From: Sarcocystis neurona
Lineage: Eukaryota > Apicomplexa > Conoidasida > Eucoccidiorida > Sarcocystidae
Assembly: GCA_000727475.1 (NCBI GenBank)
Contig: KL647295.1
Location: forward strand, 1,055,985-1,119,984
DNA: 64,000 bases
Reading direction: 5' to 3'
A program made the translations under genes and the position numbers. The notes beneath the pieces were generated by a model. The model was not told the DNA's origin and did no database searches. It was given only the letters and a program-made list of their open reading frames with translations. Shown piece after piece: positions 47,501-58,854 of this stretch (within the stretch, counting starts at the first letter, position 1; each line of letters starts with the position of its first letter).

Positions 47501-48780
47501 CAAGAAATAAGCTAGCGACAGCAGCAGGAACGACGCCAACACGGACTGCAACAGCAGCGCGAGTGGGGAGCAGCTGCAACAGCAGTGACTGGCACCTACA
47601 TTAACGCGATCGAGAACTATGTTTATTATACCTGCAGGAAGGTTGCCGGAACAGCGACTGCGCGGCTACTGATACGGCATAGTTCGTGGTGTAGTCAACA
47701 CGGACCGCAGCCACCAGCAGCAGCTACAGCACTCACAGCAAAGCCTGCTGCCGCGCGAACGCCATGATGCTACCGTTGTGTACCCGTTACATAGGGTACT
47801 TCACATTATGTTTCGTAAAATAGGTGTTTCTCGCAACGCCGACAGTTGCCACGTCCCACGGCGGGATAGCAGGAACTGTAACAAGGTTCGCACTATTGCA
47901 GGACTAGTACTGTTTTACAAGACAACTACAACTACGACGTTAATAATAACCTCTACCACCACGCCTACTACAAAACAACTTCTAGTGTTGGCGAAACGTA
48001 TCACGCAGTCAGCCCTGGAGACGTATGTATGTAACTTTTTCTAACTTAAAGTTCCTTCCCTCTAGTATCAAAAGGTATCGACCAATCAGCGCGGTCGACG
48101 CTTTTAATTAGTTCTTTGCTTAGCGCTCTAAACCTTTTTTTTTCTCGATGAAGAGAAATATAAACACCAACATGAGTACCCTGCCACGAGGAGTTCCACA
48201 TCTCTTTGCCACACGTGCATGCCGACGCCAGGCGCACAGACACAAGGTAGACGCTACAAGCGTGTACACATTCCGAGAGAAATGTATATCCATATGAACA
48301 TATCCTGTATACGTTGTACTGTTATACATTCATATATATATATATCGGCAAAACATCAGGCAACGTTGACCACCACCTCCACTTTCTTCTGCACTACGGG
48401 AACACCTCTCAGCCTATTCCGCTCCCCGCTGCTCGCAAACAGGTAGAGCAATTAGATGATAATGTCCAAATCGAATATAACAGTACACATTTGTGATGTA
48501 AAGGTATCTGAAGGACGTCGTGTTCCTCCCGGCGTCTGCATCAGCCGACAAGACGCTCCAAGGATGATCCACTTGCACGCTAGACAAAGGCTGCCTTTCG
48601 CCGCCGCCTTTGACAGCTTCGTGAACCACGTAAAAAGTACACACATGGAGTTGTTCAACGAAGTACTGCGTTTCCTCCACTCAAGAATTTCCAAAAATCA
48701 CGACGTGAACACACGCGGTTCACCGCGCACAATCCCTCCACCAACTCATAAAGTACATCGACCAACCTTGCACGTCTAAA
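44512..48780. other. No convincing gene
   Basis: Complex DNA with ORFs up to 130 codons on both strands, none supported by domains. 47370-47580 is CAG-rich and 47920-47980 is ACT-rich. At 48414-48779 both strands carry protein-like frames of about 88-107 codons. A plus acceptor (GCTCGCAAACAG, near 48441) and donor (AAAG|GTATCT, near 48505) bracket a 64-nt block that has stops in every plus frame. Left unassigned. Confidence 0.4.
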
Positions 48781-49870
48781 CGTGCACACACACACGTGCA
48801 GGACATGAAACAAACGAAGCGATACAGAGGTACAGTGTCATCCGTAGACGCACATATATATACACGTATACAGTCGACTGGCACACACTATGCGCCTACA
48901 CGCGCGTACAGACCTGCGAAAACGCACCCGCGTACACCTGCCAGTTCGCTTCCTAATGCCTGTATGTACACGTACACAAGCATCCATACACGCACGTATA
49001 CACATTTATATAGTACGTGTTTCATACAAGTACGTAACACGATGCGTCCATACAGCAATGCAAATTTGGCCGCTATCAGTTGTTGTGCGTAATAGCAATC
49101 CCTTTGCGATGTTAGCACACGTATGTACAGCAAGCACATGGACGTAAATGGTGTGTACCTGCGCATACATACAGCTACATATATGGCTACACAAACAAAT
49201 GTGACCGTATATAGGCACGCGTATACATAAACTCCTGCCCCACCCGGCTTCTTCCTCTGCAGATTAGGCAAGAAAAAGTGGCAGCCGAGAGCGCCCACTC
49301 ATCGTATACAGGCACCTATCTCCTGATGTGCTGCTGCTGCTGTATACCTCCATATAAACTGTACACACGCATCTTTTAACAAACCGAAAAAACCCATCAG
49401 TATATGTGCCTTTACATCAAAAACTGCGTTCGCGTACCCAGCAGGAGGGTGCGCAGCTTCAGGTGTGCACAGACGCCTCTAACCACTCGACGGCGTGCCA
49501 CCTTCGTGTCGAAAGACACGTAAGCGGGGTATACACATAATTGTCTGCGTACGTGTATACCAGAAAAGCATACACATATATATGTATTCAAATGCGAGCA
49601 TATAAATACGTATGCTGTGCATATATATATACATACACATGTATTAATATACATGCATGTGAATATAACGGATCCCCCTCCTTGCCGCCTCTGCACACAA
49701 GCCGGTGACTACCCCTAAAGCCTGCACAAGCCGTTGGCTCATGCACCCAGACCGCCTTTTAGAGCTGGGACGTACAGGCGCATGTGCACATGCGGATACA
49801 CAAATCTGTATGTATATATATATCTTTATATACGTATCTTTATATATATATGACTCGTTCTTTCCTCCTC
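48781..49870. repeat. TA/TG/CA microsatellite tracts
   Basis: Alternating purine-pyrimidine sequence just beyond the 3' end of the transporter gene, with TA cores near 49575, 49625 and 49815-49850. Confidence 0.65.
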
Positions 49871-49885
49871 CAGTTTTACTGCATT

Positions 49886-52800
49886 CTAAATAACTTCGTC
49901 CTGCAGGTGGTCTTCTTCGTTTTCCAACCTGCTCCGTCTTCGTTGCTGTTGTTGCCGTTCCGCTTCGCGCTGCTGTTGCAGCACCTCCACCGCCGTCGTA
50001 CGGCCGTCGCGCCCGCTGAACCGATCTCTCAACCGCTTCAGCAGCCAGCCGATAAAACCAACAGGCCACCGTGGTGCCCTGTTGTTCTCTACGTTCGTAC
50101 TGATGATTCCGCTTTGTCTCCACACATCGCTGCTGTTGTGAGACCTAACGCTCATTCTGCGCATGTTGCTGCTGCTGTTAGCGCCAGCACATCCGCTGCA
50201 GCAGCAGCAGCACTGACTGTGTCTCCTGCGCAGGCAGCTGGGTAGTCCTGCCGCAGTGTGGGTGTCGTCATCATCCACTGCGTACGCCTCTTCCCCCTTC
50301 TGTTCCTCCGCACCTGTCGCAATACGTCCCGCAGCAGCCAGCGCGGTATCCATCGCAGCTACAGGCGTAGCAGCCGCAGCAGTCCCCAGCCGCTTCTTTT
50401 TCGCTTTGAAGGCCGGGGGGTGCTTTGAACGCACAAACCACATACTGCCCAAGGTAAAGTAGAGTAGAACAAGCACAATCATCAAGCCACAACACACAGG
50501 CAACGGATTCCTGTCAAGTATACGAAGAGTGACTTCATCGTACAACGGAATGGAGACAAGGGAGATCACTCCGCCAGTCGTCAGCGCCAGGCCACTTAGC
50601 TTTCCGAAGTGTTTCGCGTTAAACGTATTTTCGACATAGCAGAATACTTGCTCGGAGTCAACGCTCACGTACACGCAGAACGCCAAAATAGACGCATACT
50701 GGAGCATGTTTTGTTCCGATCCGCCTCCCAGGGCGAAGCAGTAAGCCAGCACGCCCATCGTGTTTACCAGGAAAAGTGCCGGAAATGGACCAAATAAATC
50801 AATCATTTTTCCAAGCAAAACGCACGACACAAAGCTGAATGAAAGCGCAATGTCCATGAAATCGAGGGCTGTTGTCGAGAACAGGCGAGATGCGGTACTC
50901 TGAAAGTAGGAAATCGCAACAGCCATGCCGCTCCAGTACAACACGATGCACATGAAGTGAGACGACAGCAACTGCGAACAAAATGACGGCTCCTCCTCCT
51001 CCTCTTCCACTTCAACCGCAGCAGCTGCTGAACACAGTTCCGATGGTCCTGCAGGTGCTACTGGGTAAATCGCTGTGAAAGCTTCAGCGTCCTCCTCGTC
51101 TCCACTTCCTGCATCAGCTTGCGCTACTGATCGTGAAACCATGCACCTCCTGCATTGTTGCGGGTTCGTCGTCGTCTTTACGGCTTCTTCGTCAGCGCTA
51201 CTGGGGCGTGGAAAGAAAGAAGCGAGAAAAGAAGACTGTTGTTCCTGCACTGCAGATGCCGCTCTGTCTTGATCTTCTGCACAACGGGCACAAACGCAAC
51301 AAAAGCCTCCTCTTGTGTGTAGTTTATCGATGGATCCATCGTCCGCACACATCGAAACACGGCCACCCTTCTTGTCACGCGGCTCGACAGCGTCGGCTCC
51401 TTCTGCGTGAACTGCAGTGTCGTTGCGTGTCTCTCCTATGTCGTCACAGGTGATGAGAGATAACTCTCCATTATTCACAATCCTCGGTGCAGCTCCATCC
51501 ACCTGCGCCCCTACATCAGTTCCTGCGGCTACGTTGTCTGTTGCAGCCGATACTCCTGTGATCGTTCCCGTTCCAGGAACTATTTCGTCTGCAGCTGACG
51601 CAGCAGCTGTTGAAAGGTCTCCTGCTGTTGCACGGCCGTCGATCCTTCCGTCCCAGTCATTACGGGTGATTTTATCTCCTCGCCAGCAGCCGCAGTTGCT
51701 GCTCGGTTCGGACTGCTGCCGTTCCGGGTCACGCACCCGCGGCTGCTGCTGTGATACCACACGCGCACCAGTCCCTTGCTCTACGTTTGACTTGCAGCAG
51801 AGCCGGACCCTCGGAGTTCGCTGAAGCAGCTTTAAAATTGACGGCAGCAGCAACCTGCAGCCGCGCAGCACACTGATCAAGAAGCGACGCAGCCTCTGCC
51901 TCCTCCCCGAAGCCGTCTTCTTCCTGTTTCTCGCTTCTCGCTCTACTTCTGAGCAGCCGCCGCATGCGTACGATCTCCTGAGAACGTATATGCGTGTATG
52001 CTGCTGCAGTGGTTGGTGGCGTCTCCTCTCTAGTTGGTCCTGGCTGCTGACGCCGAAGCAGCTGCAGCAGCAGCACCAGCCGCTACGTGTCCCCTTGCGT
52101 GTAACAGAAGGCGTCTTCGTGTCTCTCTCTTCTGCTCTAAGGAGCGCATCTTCTTTGCTGCCGTGCAGCGGGGACTGCTGCTGCTGCAGCGGCAACTTAC
52201 GCAGAGCAGCACTACCAAAGGACGACCGCGGAATGAAAAGCGCGGCAAGACAGAAGCAGAAGAAGGGTCCCACTGCTAAATATAGCCAGCAAATGTGGGA
52301 GAACTTCCATGCTGGCTTGGTTTTCCACAACATCTCCAACAGCATAGGGACGGCAAAACTCGCAGTGTTCGCAGAGCCGAGCAACGTAATTACAGTAGCT
52401 CGCTTTCCAGGAAAAAGGGCAGCAATTAGCAGCGTAGGCAAATAAGCAGTATCAGCGCCTAGTCCAATGAACACCATTGCCGGTATATACGCCTGGAAGG
52501 TGTACGAGCTACATGCCAGCAACGACCAACCCACCGCATTCAACAGTTGCCCTAGCATCGCTGCACGTTTGGGGCTCACGTGGTCCAGTAAGGTGCCCGC
52601 CACGACACTCATCAACGACTGGGTGACGTAAGCAATAGTAAACAAAGGACCCACCGCTGCGTCCTGTTCGTCACAAATGTAATATTTCCCTCCTTTATCA
52701 CCTGCGGTGCCGCTACTGCCGTCACTGCTGTTGCCGTCACTAGTGTTCTGAGGTTTGCGGAGGTCGTTGATGAACTCTCCATTACTGTCTTTGGGGCAGC

Positions 52801-53944
52801 GCCACGAGTACGCGCCCGACGTCAGCAGCATGTAAGACAGCGACGGCCAGCCAAAGTAGACGCACCCAGTGAGAAATGCATAAAGCATGTAGATGCACAC
52901 GAGGATGCACTTGTTCACTCCAAAGGGTGTAGCTACAGAATACAGGAGAGCTTCTTTTTTCTGTCCCAGCAACACGCAGACGCGCCCTCCTAAACCCTCC
53001 TCCAACAACTCCGGAAGGGTCTCGATTCGAAGATAAGGAGGAACTCCTGCCGCATCGCAAACGCTCGTTTCTGCGGCTGGGCCTACACACCCACAGCAGT
53101 CGCTCGCGCTGCTGCTGGTGCTGCCGTCGCATGCGCTTCCTGCACCTACGCCTTCTGCTTCTGCTGCAGACGTGCTTCGCTCCTCCGCAAACTCCTCTGC
53201 TCCTTCAGCTGCGAAAGTCTCCACCGCGAGCGTGAGTCTCCTGCTACCATTCTGTCCGTCGTACTCTTCACACACGGGACACGCTCTCTCCACTAACGCC
53301 TCAGATGCTTCAGCAGACGTGCTGCCACTATCTGGCAGACTTTCCCCTGCTGCTCCTAATGAGTTCCTACTGCTTCCCGCCAGTACGCCCGCTGCAGTCG
53401 ACGTGGTGGCCCTCAGTGTCATGGGACACGCTGTCGGCACTTCTGCTGTCCCTCCTGCTGTAAGTCGTGTGCGGGTGTTCCCCAATGCGCTCTCTGTTGC
53501 TGCCGTTACAAGCGTTCCCTGCTCGTGCTGAACGAGTCCCTCCGCGTCCCAACTGCTGCTCTCGACCGTCCCGCCTGACGGCACCTGCTTGCAATGCTGT
53601 CCTACCGTGCACGCATCATTTCCATCGTCTTCTGCTGTTGCAAACGCTCCTCTATTCTCTTCCGCTTCCCCTGCTTGTGCTGCTGCTGTTGCTATCTTGG
53701 CTGCACCTGCTGCGACTGTCTGCCCAACCGCTCCAGCAGTCTGTGGCGCTGCCGCTGCTGCTTCATTCTGCAGAGCTGCTGCCACAGTGTCCACCACCCC
53801 TGATCCTGACGCCTGTCGTCTGCACGTTGTTTCTGTCGAATCAGGACCCCGAGGCCACGAGAGGGGAGCTTCACCCAGCCTGATTTTAAAGCCGCTGCTG
53901 TTGCTTGTAGAAAACACTTCCTGCACCTCCTTTCGCTCCGCCAT
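49886..53944 (-). CDS. MFS transporter, apicomplexan amino-acid-transporter (ApiAT/LAT3-like) type
   Basis: Members of this family carry amino acids or related nutrients across the parasite plasma membrane. One exon of 1,352 codons runs from ATG 53944 (A at -3, G at +4) to TAG 49886-49888. About 340 residues of low-complexity Ala/Thr/Ser/Glu sequence come first. Helix 1 (near residue 345-375) holds YFGWPSLSYMLL. Helices 2-6 follow, with the MFS loop motif GTLLDHVSPKRAAMLG between 2 and 3 and FIGLGADTAYLPTLL in helix 4. A cytosolic loop of roughly 380 residues comes next, with acidic and Cys-rich patches. Helices 7-12 include LGKMIDLFGP, YVENTF and ALTTGGVIS. The tail is about 150 residues, ending in Gln/Arg-rich sequence. 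The 6+6 layout is intact. The frame stays open for 53 more codons upstream after a CTACTGTAG acceptor, so an upstream exon is possible. Substrate cannot be told from sequence. Confidence 0.88.
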   Translation of the reverse strand: MAERKEVQEVFSTSNSSGFKIRLGEAPLSWPRGPDSTETTCRRQASGSGVVDTVAAALQNEAAAAAPQTAGAVGQTVAAGAAKIATAAAQAGEAEENRGAFATAEDDGNDACTVGQHCKQVPSGGTVESSSWDAEGLVQHEQGTLVTAATESALGNTRTRLTAGGTAEVPTACPMTLRATTSTAAGVLAGSSRNSLGAAGESLPDSGSTSAEASEALVERACPVCEEYDGQNGSRRLTLAVETFAAEGAEEFAEERSTSAAEAEGVGAGSACDGSTSSSASDCCGCVGPAAETSVCDAAGVPPYLRIETLPELLEEGLGGRVCVLLGQKKEALLYSVATPFGVNKCILVCIYMLYAFLTGCVYFGWPSLSYMLLTSGAYSWRCPKDSNGEFINDLRKPQNTSDGNSSDGSSGTAGDKGGKYYICDEQDAAVGPLFTIAYVTQSLMSVVAGTLLDHVSPKRAAMLGQLLNAVGWSLLACSSYTFQAYIPAMVFIGLGADTAYLPTLLIAALFPGKRATVITLLGSANTASFAVPMLLEMLWKTKPAWKFSHICWLYLAVGPFFCFCLAALFIPRSSFGSAALRKLPLQQQQSPLHGSKEDALLRAEERDTKTPSVTRKGTRSGWCCCCSCFGVSSQDQLERRRHQPLQQHTRIYVLRRSYACGGCSEVEREARNRKKTASGRRQRLRRFLISVLRGCRLLLPSILKLLQRTPRVRLCCKSNVEQGTGARVVSQQQPRVRDPERQQSEPSSNCGCWRGDKITRNDWDGRIDGRATAGDLSTAAASAADEIVPGTGTITGVSAATDNVAAGTDVGAQVDGAAPRIVNNGELSLITCDDIGETRNDTAVHAEGADAVEPRDKKGGRVSMCADDGSIDKLHTRGGFCCVCARCAEDQDRAASAVQEQQSSFLASFFPRPSSADEEAVKTTTNPQQCRRCMVSRSVAQADAGSGDEEDAEAFTAIYPVAPAGPSELCSAAAAVEVEEEEEEPSFCSQLLSSHFMCIVLYWSGMAVAISYFQSTASRLFSTTALDFMDIALSFSFVSCVLLGKMIDLFGPFPALFLVNTMGVLAYCFALGGGSEQNMLQYASILAFCVYVSVDSEQVFCYVENTFNAKHFGKLSGLALTTGGVISLVSIPLYDEVTLRILDRNPLPVCCGLMIVLVLLYFTLGSMWFVRSKHPPAFKAKKKRLGTAAAATPVAAMDTALAAAGRIATGAEEQKGEEAYAVDDDDTHTAAGLPSCLRRRHSQCCCCCSGCAGANSSSNMRRMSVRSHNSSDVWRQSGIISTNVENNRAPRWPVGFIGWLLKRLRDRFSGRDGRTTAVEVLQQQREAERQQQQRRRSRLENEEDHLQDEVI

Positions 53945-54251
53945 CCTCGTGCTTGTAACGCACTTGTCGGCATCTATCGTGTACTCTACTGTCCCCCTGC
54001 TGTGAGTCCGTTTGCTGCTGCAGCTGTTGTAATGGTTAATGACGTTGCTGCTTCTTTCGGTTCTTGATGCCTGTGTCGATGCTGTTGCTGTTGCTACCAC
54101 TGCTGTGCCACTGCTTGGACCTTCTGTCGTATAAGCGTCTCGCTACAGTAGGGACACCCCACTGAGAACTGTCTTCTGGAGCGGTTGCTGACCCATTCGG
54201 CAAAGATATACATACGTTGCCGCATTTGCAGTCTCGCATGCACGCAGCAGG

Positions 54252-54656
54252 TTAACTATCAGAGTACACGGTTTCGGGTTTCATACAATCTCCGGTGCCT
54301 ACATGCGTGGCAATGGGAGAGCTGCAGAGGGGCGCCGCTACGCGGCAGCGGGCAGCCGTTGGGGCTGCTGCCGCTGCTACGCTGCCGATCCCCGCTGCAC
54401 CAGGAGGAGAACTCGCAGGAGTGGAACCTAAAAAGCGGCTGTCGAGGAAGTGTTCTCGACAGCCACGCCGTTCGCTGGCGTTGCAAAACAAATATGTCGG
54501 CTGCTGTTGTGCCTCGCACGGTGGCTGTCTCTCTCCCGGGCTAAAGAGAGAGACAGCGCAGGTGGGGCAGGATAGGAGCAGCAACACGACGAAGAAAACG
54601 GCAGAAAGGGCCACCCGAGGCAAGGGCGGGGTTACGTGAAACTGAGTGTACACCAA
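54252..54656 (-). other. Possible upstream exon with hydrophobic leader
   Basis: A 134-codon minus frame follows an ACACTCAG acceptor and begins with a hydrophobic segment (VALSAVFFVVLLLLSC), then Ala/Pro/Ser-rich sequence. A CAT|GTAGGC donor near 54299 could join it in phase 0 to the extended 5' end of the transporter ORF. No ATG opens this frame. A different frame over the same DNA also looks coding, after an intron GTGAGT...CTACAG at about 54740-54797. Confidence 0.2.
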
Positions 54657-54816
54657 TCAGATGTGATTGCCTCAACTGGAATAACTTTCTCGCTGTCCTG
54701 CCGGCATCACCAAACGGTACGGCGGCAAGGAGAAACTGTAGACCGACAGGGAGAAAGCTCGAAAACGGGGAGTGAGGGAATAACACAGATACTCACCAAA
54801 AGGAAGGTGCCGCAGG

Positions 54817-55500
54817 ATGACGGAACATCACGGGGAGAACGCAGGTTATGAAAGAGTACCGACAAAAAAGTGTAGCTACCGAGACGACGAAAGCACGTAT
54901 GAGAATAGTTCCATTACAAAAAAATTCCGTTCATCAGCCTCGCACTGCTACGCACTAGAGATGTTCGCGAGGAAGTCGATGTTCAGTAAAACCAACAGCG
55001 GAACTACAGCCGGGTGCGATTTGATGTGAGGCCGAAGTCACGGCTGGTTATATCCGTAGTCGTTGACGCTCGATGAGTACGACACAACGTAGATGTACTC
55101 GCGCTAGGGTCACACGATAGGAACATCGGACAATGACACCAAACACCAGTTAAAAGAGGACACACCACATGCAGCGCCAAGTAAGGCTACAGGTGCTCCT
55201 CAGTGCACTGCACACAGAAGAGGTGGAAACGGAAATTCGTGAGAGGAAATGGCGAGTTGTGATGCAGTTTTTCTAATCAACACAATGCCACCGAGATCTT
55301 CAGCTAGTCGAGTGTACATGTAGAAACTTTGGGAGCGAAAGGCAGATTCCGAGGTGATTTATTAGTTGGGTGATTGGAAGCCTCTAATTGACGCTCTCTG
55401 CTTTAGGAGCCCACCAAGGGGATGTGTGGAAAATGATATTTTACAAAATGAAGACAACCCTCGGGCCGCCAGTGAGACAGCAGACGGCTACAATTCCTGA
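54817..55500 (+). CDS. Possible two-exon gene, 100-residue hydrophilic protein
   Basis: Exon 54817-55025 starts with ATG (A at -3) and ends AT|GTGAGG. Exon 55407-55500 follows the strong acceptor ACGCTCTCTGCTTTAG and ends at TGA 55498-55500. Phase 2 agrees at the junction. The product is charged, Ser/Thr/Asn/Glu/Lys rich, without membrane segments or known domains. A different frame of the second exon is also open and longer (to a GG|GTAACC site near 55567), which weakens the model. Confidence 0.3.
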
Positions 55501-55810
55501 GAGATACGTGCGAGTAAAGGCAGACTGCGAGAACAGACACTGCTATTCTTGGCAGTCCATATGGGGGTAACCACAACGCGGTACCCCTGATTACACACGG
55601 GAGCGCACGCTGACGCACGGGAGTGGGAGAATAATAACACAGGACCGCTCCCGTTGCGGGGATATCGACCTACCCACACGAAAAGTGATCAATGCCTCGA
55701 CATCCACTCCTGTAACTGGTGTAGTTGTATGTTCGTGACAATAAAAAAGACCTAGTAGGTGTTAGGGTGGCTGGGAACCCAGGAGCTGTACAAAGAACGC
55801 GGTGCCCTGT

Positions 55811-56208
55811 AGAAAGAGGGAGCGCCTGCGGTGGAGGCAGTCACGCAGCGGGATCACGGGAAACATCTTTACAACGAACAAGGCAAAATAAAAAGAAGGG
55901 AATCTGTGCAGGGCGCCATCGAGACGCTAGACTGTGCCAATTCCGCCGCCTCAAAATTGCCCCTAAGAGTGCGTGGAACAAAAGGACTTCTATCCTACGT
56001 ATGCAGTGAAGCAAGGAACGCACCTCCATTGATCCCTCTGACAAAACACTTTAACGTATCCCTGCCGTTGAGCACAGCTACACCGATAGAACCGACGGAG
56101 ACTAGAAGTAAGGGTAAACAAAGTCGTCTCTACGAAAACTTCCAACACTGTACGAAGTGCTTCGCGGAGCAGAAGTCCCTGGTCGACGGGGCACACGTCC
56201 AGCTCTAA
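55811..56208 (+). CDS. Hypothetical ORF, unknown product
   Basis: The plus frame opens after an acceptor-like CCTGTAG (55804-55810) and runs 132 codons to TAA at 56206-56208. Sequence is complex, basic and hydrophilic, with a CxxC near the end (HCTKCF). No ATG lies in the first part, so it would be a 3' exon. ORFs of this length arise by chance here, and a minus frame (55990-56196) over the same DNA also looks coding. Confidence 0.22.
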
Positions 56209-56243
56209 AGAAATTCGGTGACACCGTCACGCATGCTGGGATC

Positions 56244-56742
56244 CACACTTGCCAAGACGTTCGTGGAGATCCGTAGCTTCCACATAGATATCATGCGGGT
56301 GGAGGACAGTTCTTCACACCCGCATAGAACACTAAACATCTGCAAAGCCGTCCGTGCAGATCCGTAGTGTCGACGTAGGTCTCACGTAAGTAGAAGACAG
56401 TTCCTCTGTACCCGCATAAACAACTGAACACTTGTAGAGCCGTTTGTCAGATCGGTAGCTTTCACGTAGCTCTGTGAGGTGAGTAGACAAAAGCTACTCT
56501 ACATTCCTACACGCAACTAAACTGCGGAAACCCACGAATGCGCCTTGCGGAGGAAAAGGACAAAAAACGCAGAACATGCTTTCCTTTTCAGGAAATGATT
56601 CGCGCCCTCACGCAGTGCGCGTCGAAGGAGGACGGTACAAAAGCACTGGGACAAAAAACGCACCACATGCTTTCCTTTTCAAGAAATGATCCGCGCCCTC
56701 ACGGAGTGCGCGTCGAAGAAGGAATATACAAACCCACAAACC
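56244..56742. repeat. Two adjacent tandem arrays, both of about 91-bp period
   Basis: 56244-56516 holds three diverged copies, recognised by GAGATCCGTAG, CAGATCCGTAG and CAGATCGGTAG at 56267, 56358 and 56448. 56561-56742 holds two close copies of another 91-bp unit that opens CAAAAAACGC at 56561 and 56652. The period is not a multiple of three. The small plus ORF over the second array is incidental. Confidence 0.75.
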
Positions 56743-57109
56743 CTCGGTATTCTTTAGTGGGGCTTGCAGAAAGGACCGAAATGTAGAAAAAAACCGTTGG
56801 TCAAGAGCTGCAAAAGGAATGAGACAGATCAGAGAGGAAAAAATTAGGACGTCCGCTACCGCGAAGCAGATCGAGACAAAGACACGCAAACGTTCTTCGT
56901 CTCTGCAGGGACCTGCTACCGAAAGGGAAAAGTCTAGTCCACGCCCTTCTCCCTCGGCACGTTAGATTGATAGAGCTACGGCGACGAAACGACGTCCACT
57001 CGTGCACCTACTGCCTAGCATATACTACTGGCAGAACAGAGGTCGACAGTTGACTGCATGTATCCAACCCAAAAGCATGTTCCACTTCACCTTGCAACAG
57101 TAGGAAAAT

Positions 57110-58100
57110 TCGTTGCCGTGTAAAACGGGATTTTTATCCATCGCCTGCTGGTCACCAGATCCACGGGTAGAGGCAGCGGCAGACGCCGCCCACTGCAACC
57201 AGCAACATCTGCAGCAGGAACCGGAACCGCAGCAGCACCACGTCCGTAGCAGCAGCAGCGGCAGTTCCCCGGGGGCGGAGATGCAACACGACCTGTGGGG
57301 CGTCCAGGTCGGGTCACAGTCAGTACTATACGAATTCCGGAGGAGGAGAGCAGTGATCTTTGGAGAGCCTTCAGCAGAAAACAGTCGGACCTGTCAAAGG
57401 GTCTGCACAGAAAAGGTTGTCGTGTAACGCACTTCGCAGACGGGAGAAGATCTGCGGAGAGGTGGTGGTATGAGAACGCTAAAGTTCCGTGCCGCCATCT
57501 ATGAGACGGGTACGCGATGGTGCCCCAGCACTGCTACACCACACACGAAGGCGAAGGTAGCCCACGTAAGAGTGATTCATCAAGAAACGAAGCAGCTGCA
57601 GTCGACGAATATTCATCGTAACACGTGCAAACAGTGGCTGAACTGTGGGGGCACCGGCCGATTCCGTGGTCGATTGCAGGAACGGTGCACGGCGCATTGT
57701 AGCGCCGTCTCTTTTGCACTGGGACACCCCGAATATAGTAGTAAGGGCAGCAGCGAAAGCAGCAGGGTTGGATGAAGTAGCAAGCCTAGCAGTACCGAAG
57801 CAACTGCAGCAGCAACGAGTTCGAGCAAAACAGCGGTAGGAACACGAGCAGAACCTCTTCGTCCGGCACGGTGCTGCAGCAGCAGCTCCGGCAAGAGCAG
57901 CACGGCGACCGACGGCACTTCCCTCGCTGCGACTTGTAGGGTTCGTCTTTCACGAAGCCTGTGGCGGCGAAACTAGCAGCGGAATAGGTGGAAGTAGTAG
58001 CGGTCGCCACTCTTTGAATCTGACCACGTAGAGTCTTCAGCCAGCAACGTTAGGCAAGACCATCACGCGCAACAGCGCAACAGCGCTGTAGACACAAGTC
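57110..58100. repeat. CAG-rich DNA with weak coding candidates
   Basis: Interrupted CAG arrays at 57170-57280 and 57740-57980. Between them two overlapping plus frames (57295-57504, complex and charged; 57470-57775) look protein-like, but neither has a decisive splice pair. 58100-58850 shows nothing convincing. Confidence 0.4.
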
Positions 58101-58854
58101 CCCCTACCAGTCACACGCGCGAAAATGCAACCTGGGCTGGCCAGACGGGATTTAAGGCTGCAGCGCACGACGACAAAGCAGGATAGCACCGTTTTTTCGT
58201 TGATCGTTGCCGACTGGTTGCACCTGGCTACTGGCGAACAAGGGAAGAACTATGCAGTTGCCACCATGTCCACATTTATTCTACTCTAAACCTCCCAAGG
58301 TGAGACAGCAGATAGCCGGCACGCGTACCCAGAGTCCGTTCTTCACCACACCCTCCTCACAAAAGTGAAGAGCTAACGGTGAGCGAAGGCAGCTGCAGAC
58401 CCCCTGCTGAACAGGTGGTTACAGTAGTAACTGTGCGCTGCCGTGGCGGCCGCAGCCAGTGTCCCCTCAATGCGACGCCCGACATCATGACGGTAGAGCG
58501 CCCAGAATAACCGTGAATGCCAACAGATACGAGTCTGAGTAGCGCATAAGAAGTCACTAAGTTTGCACAAGTTTTGTAACTTCCCTCACGTGCTACCGCC
58601 TGAGATGCGTGCCAGTCTTGTTAAATTTTCTTAGTGTGGGGGCCCGAAGACGCTGTTAGTACGCAGTGGTACTACCTGCGCGTCGCCTGTCTGTTGTACG
58701 TTTCGTCGGGCCAGCCCATTCGACGGTGCTGCCGCACAACTAAGCATTCAGACTGCGCACGTGATACAGTGCAGACGGAGAATAAAGCACATGGAACACA
58801 CACGTGTATCCACACTCGCTGTTGATACAGTGCGACGTACATTCCACACCTGCC

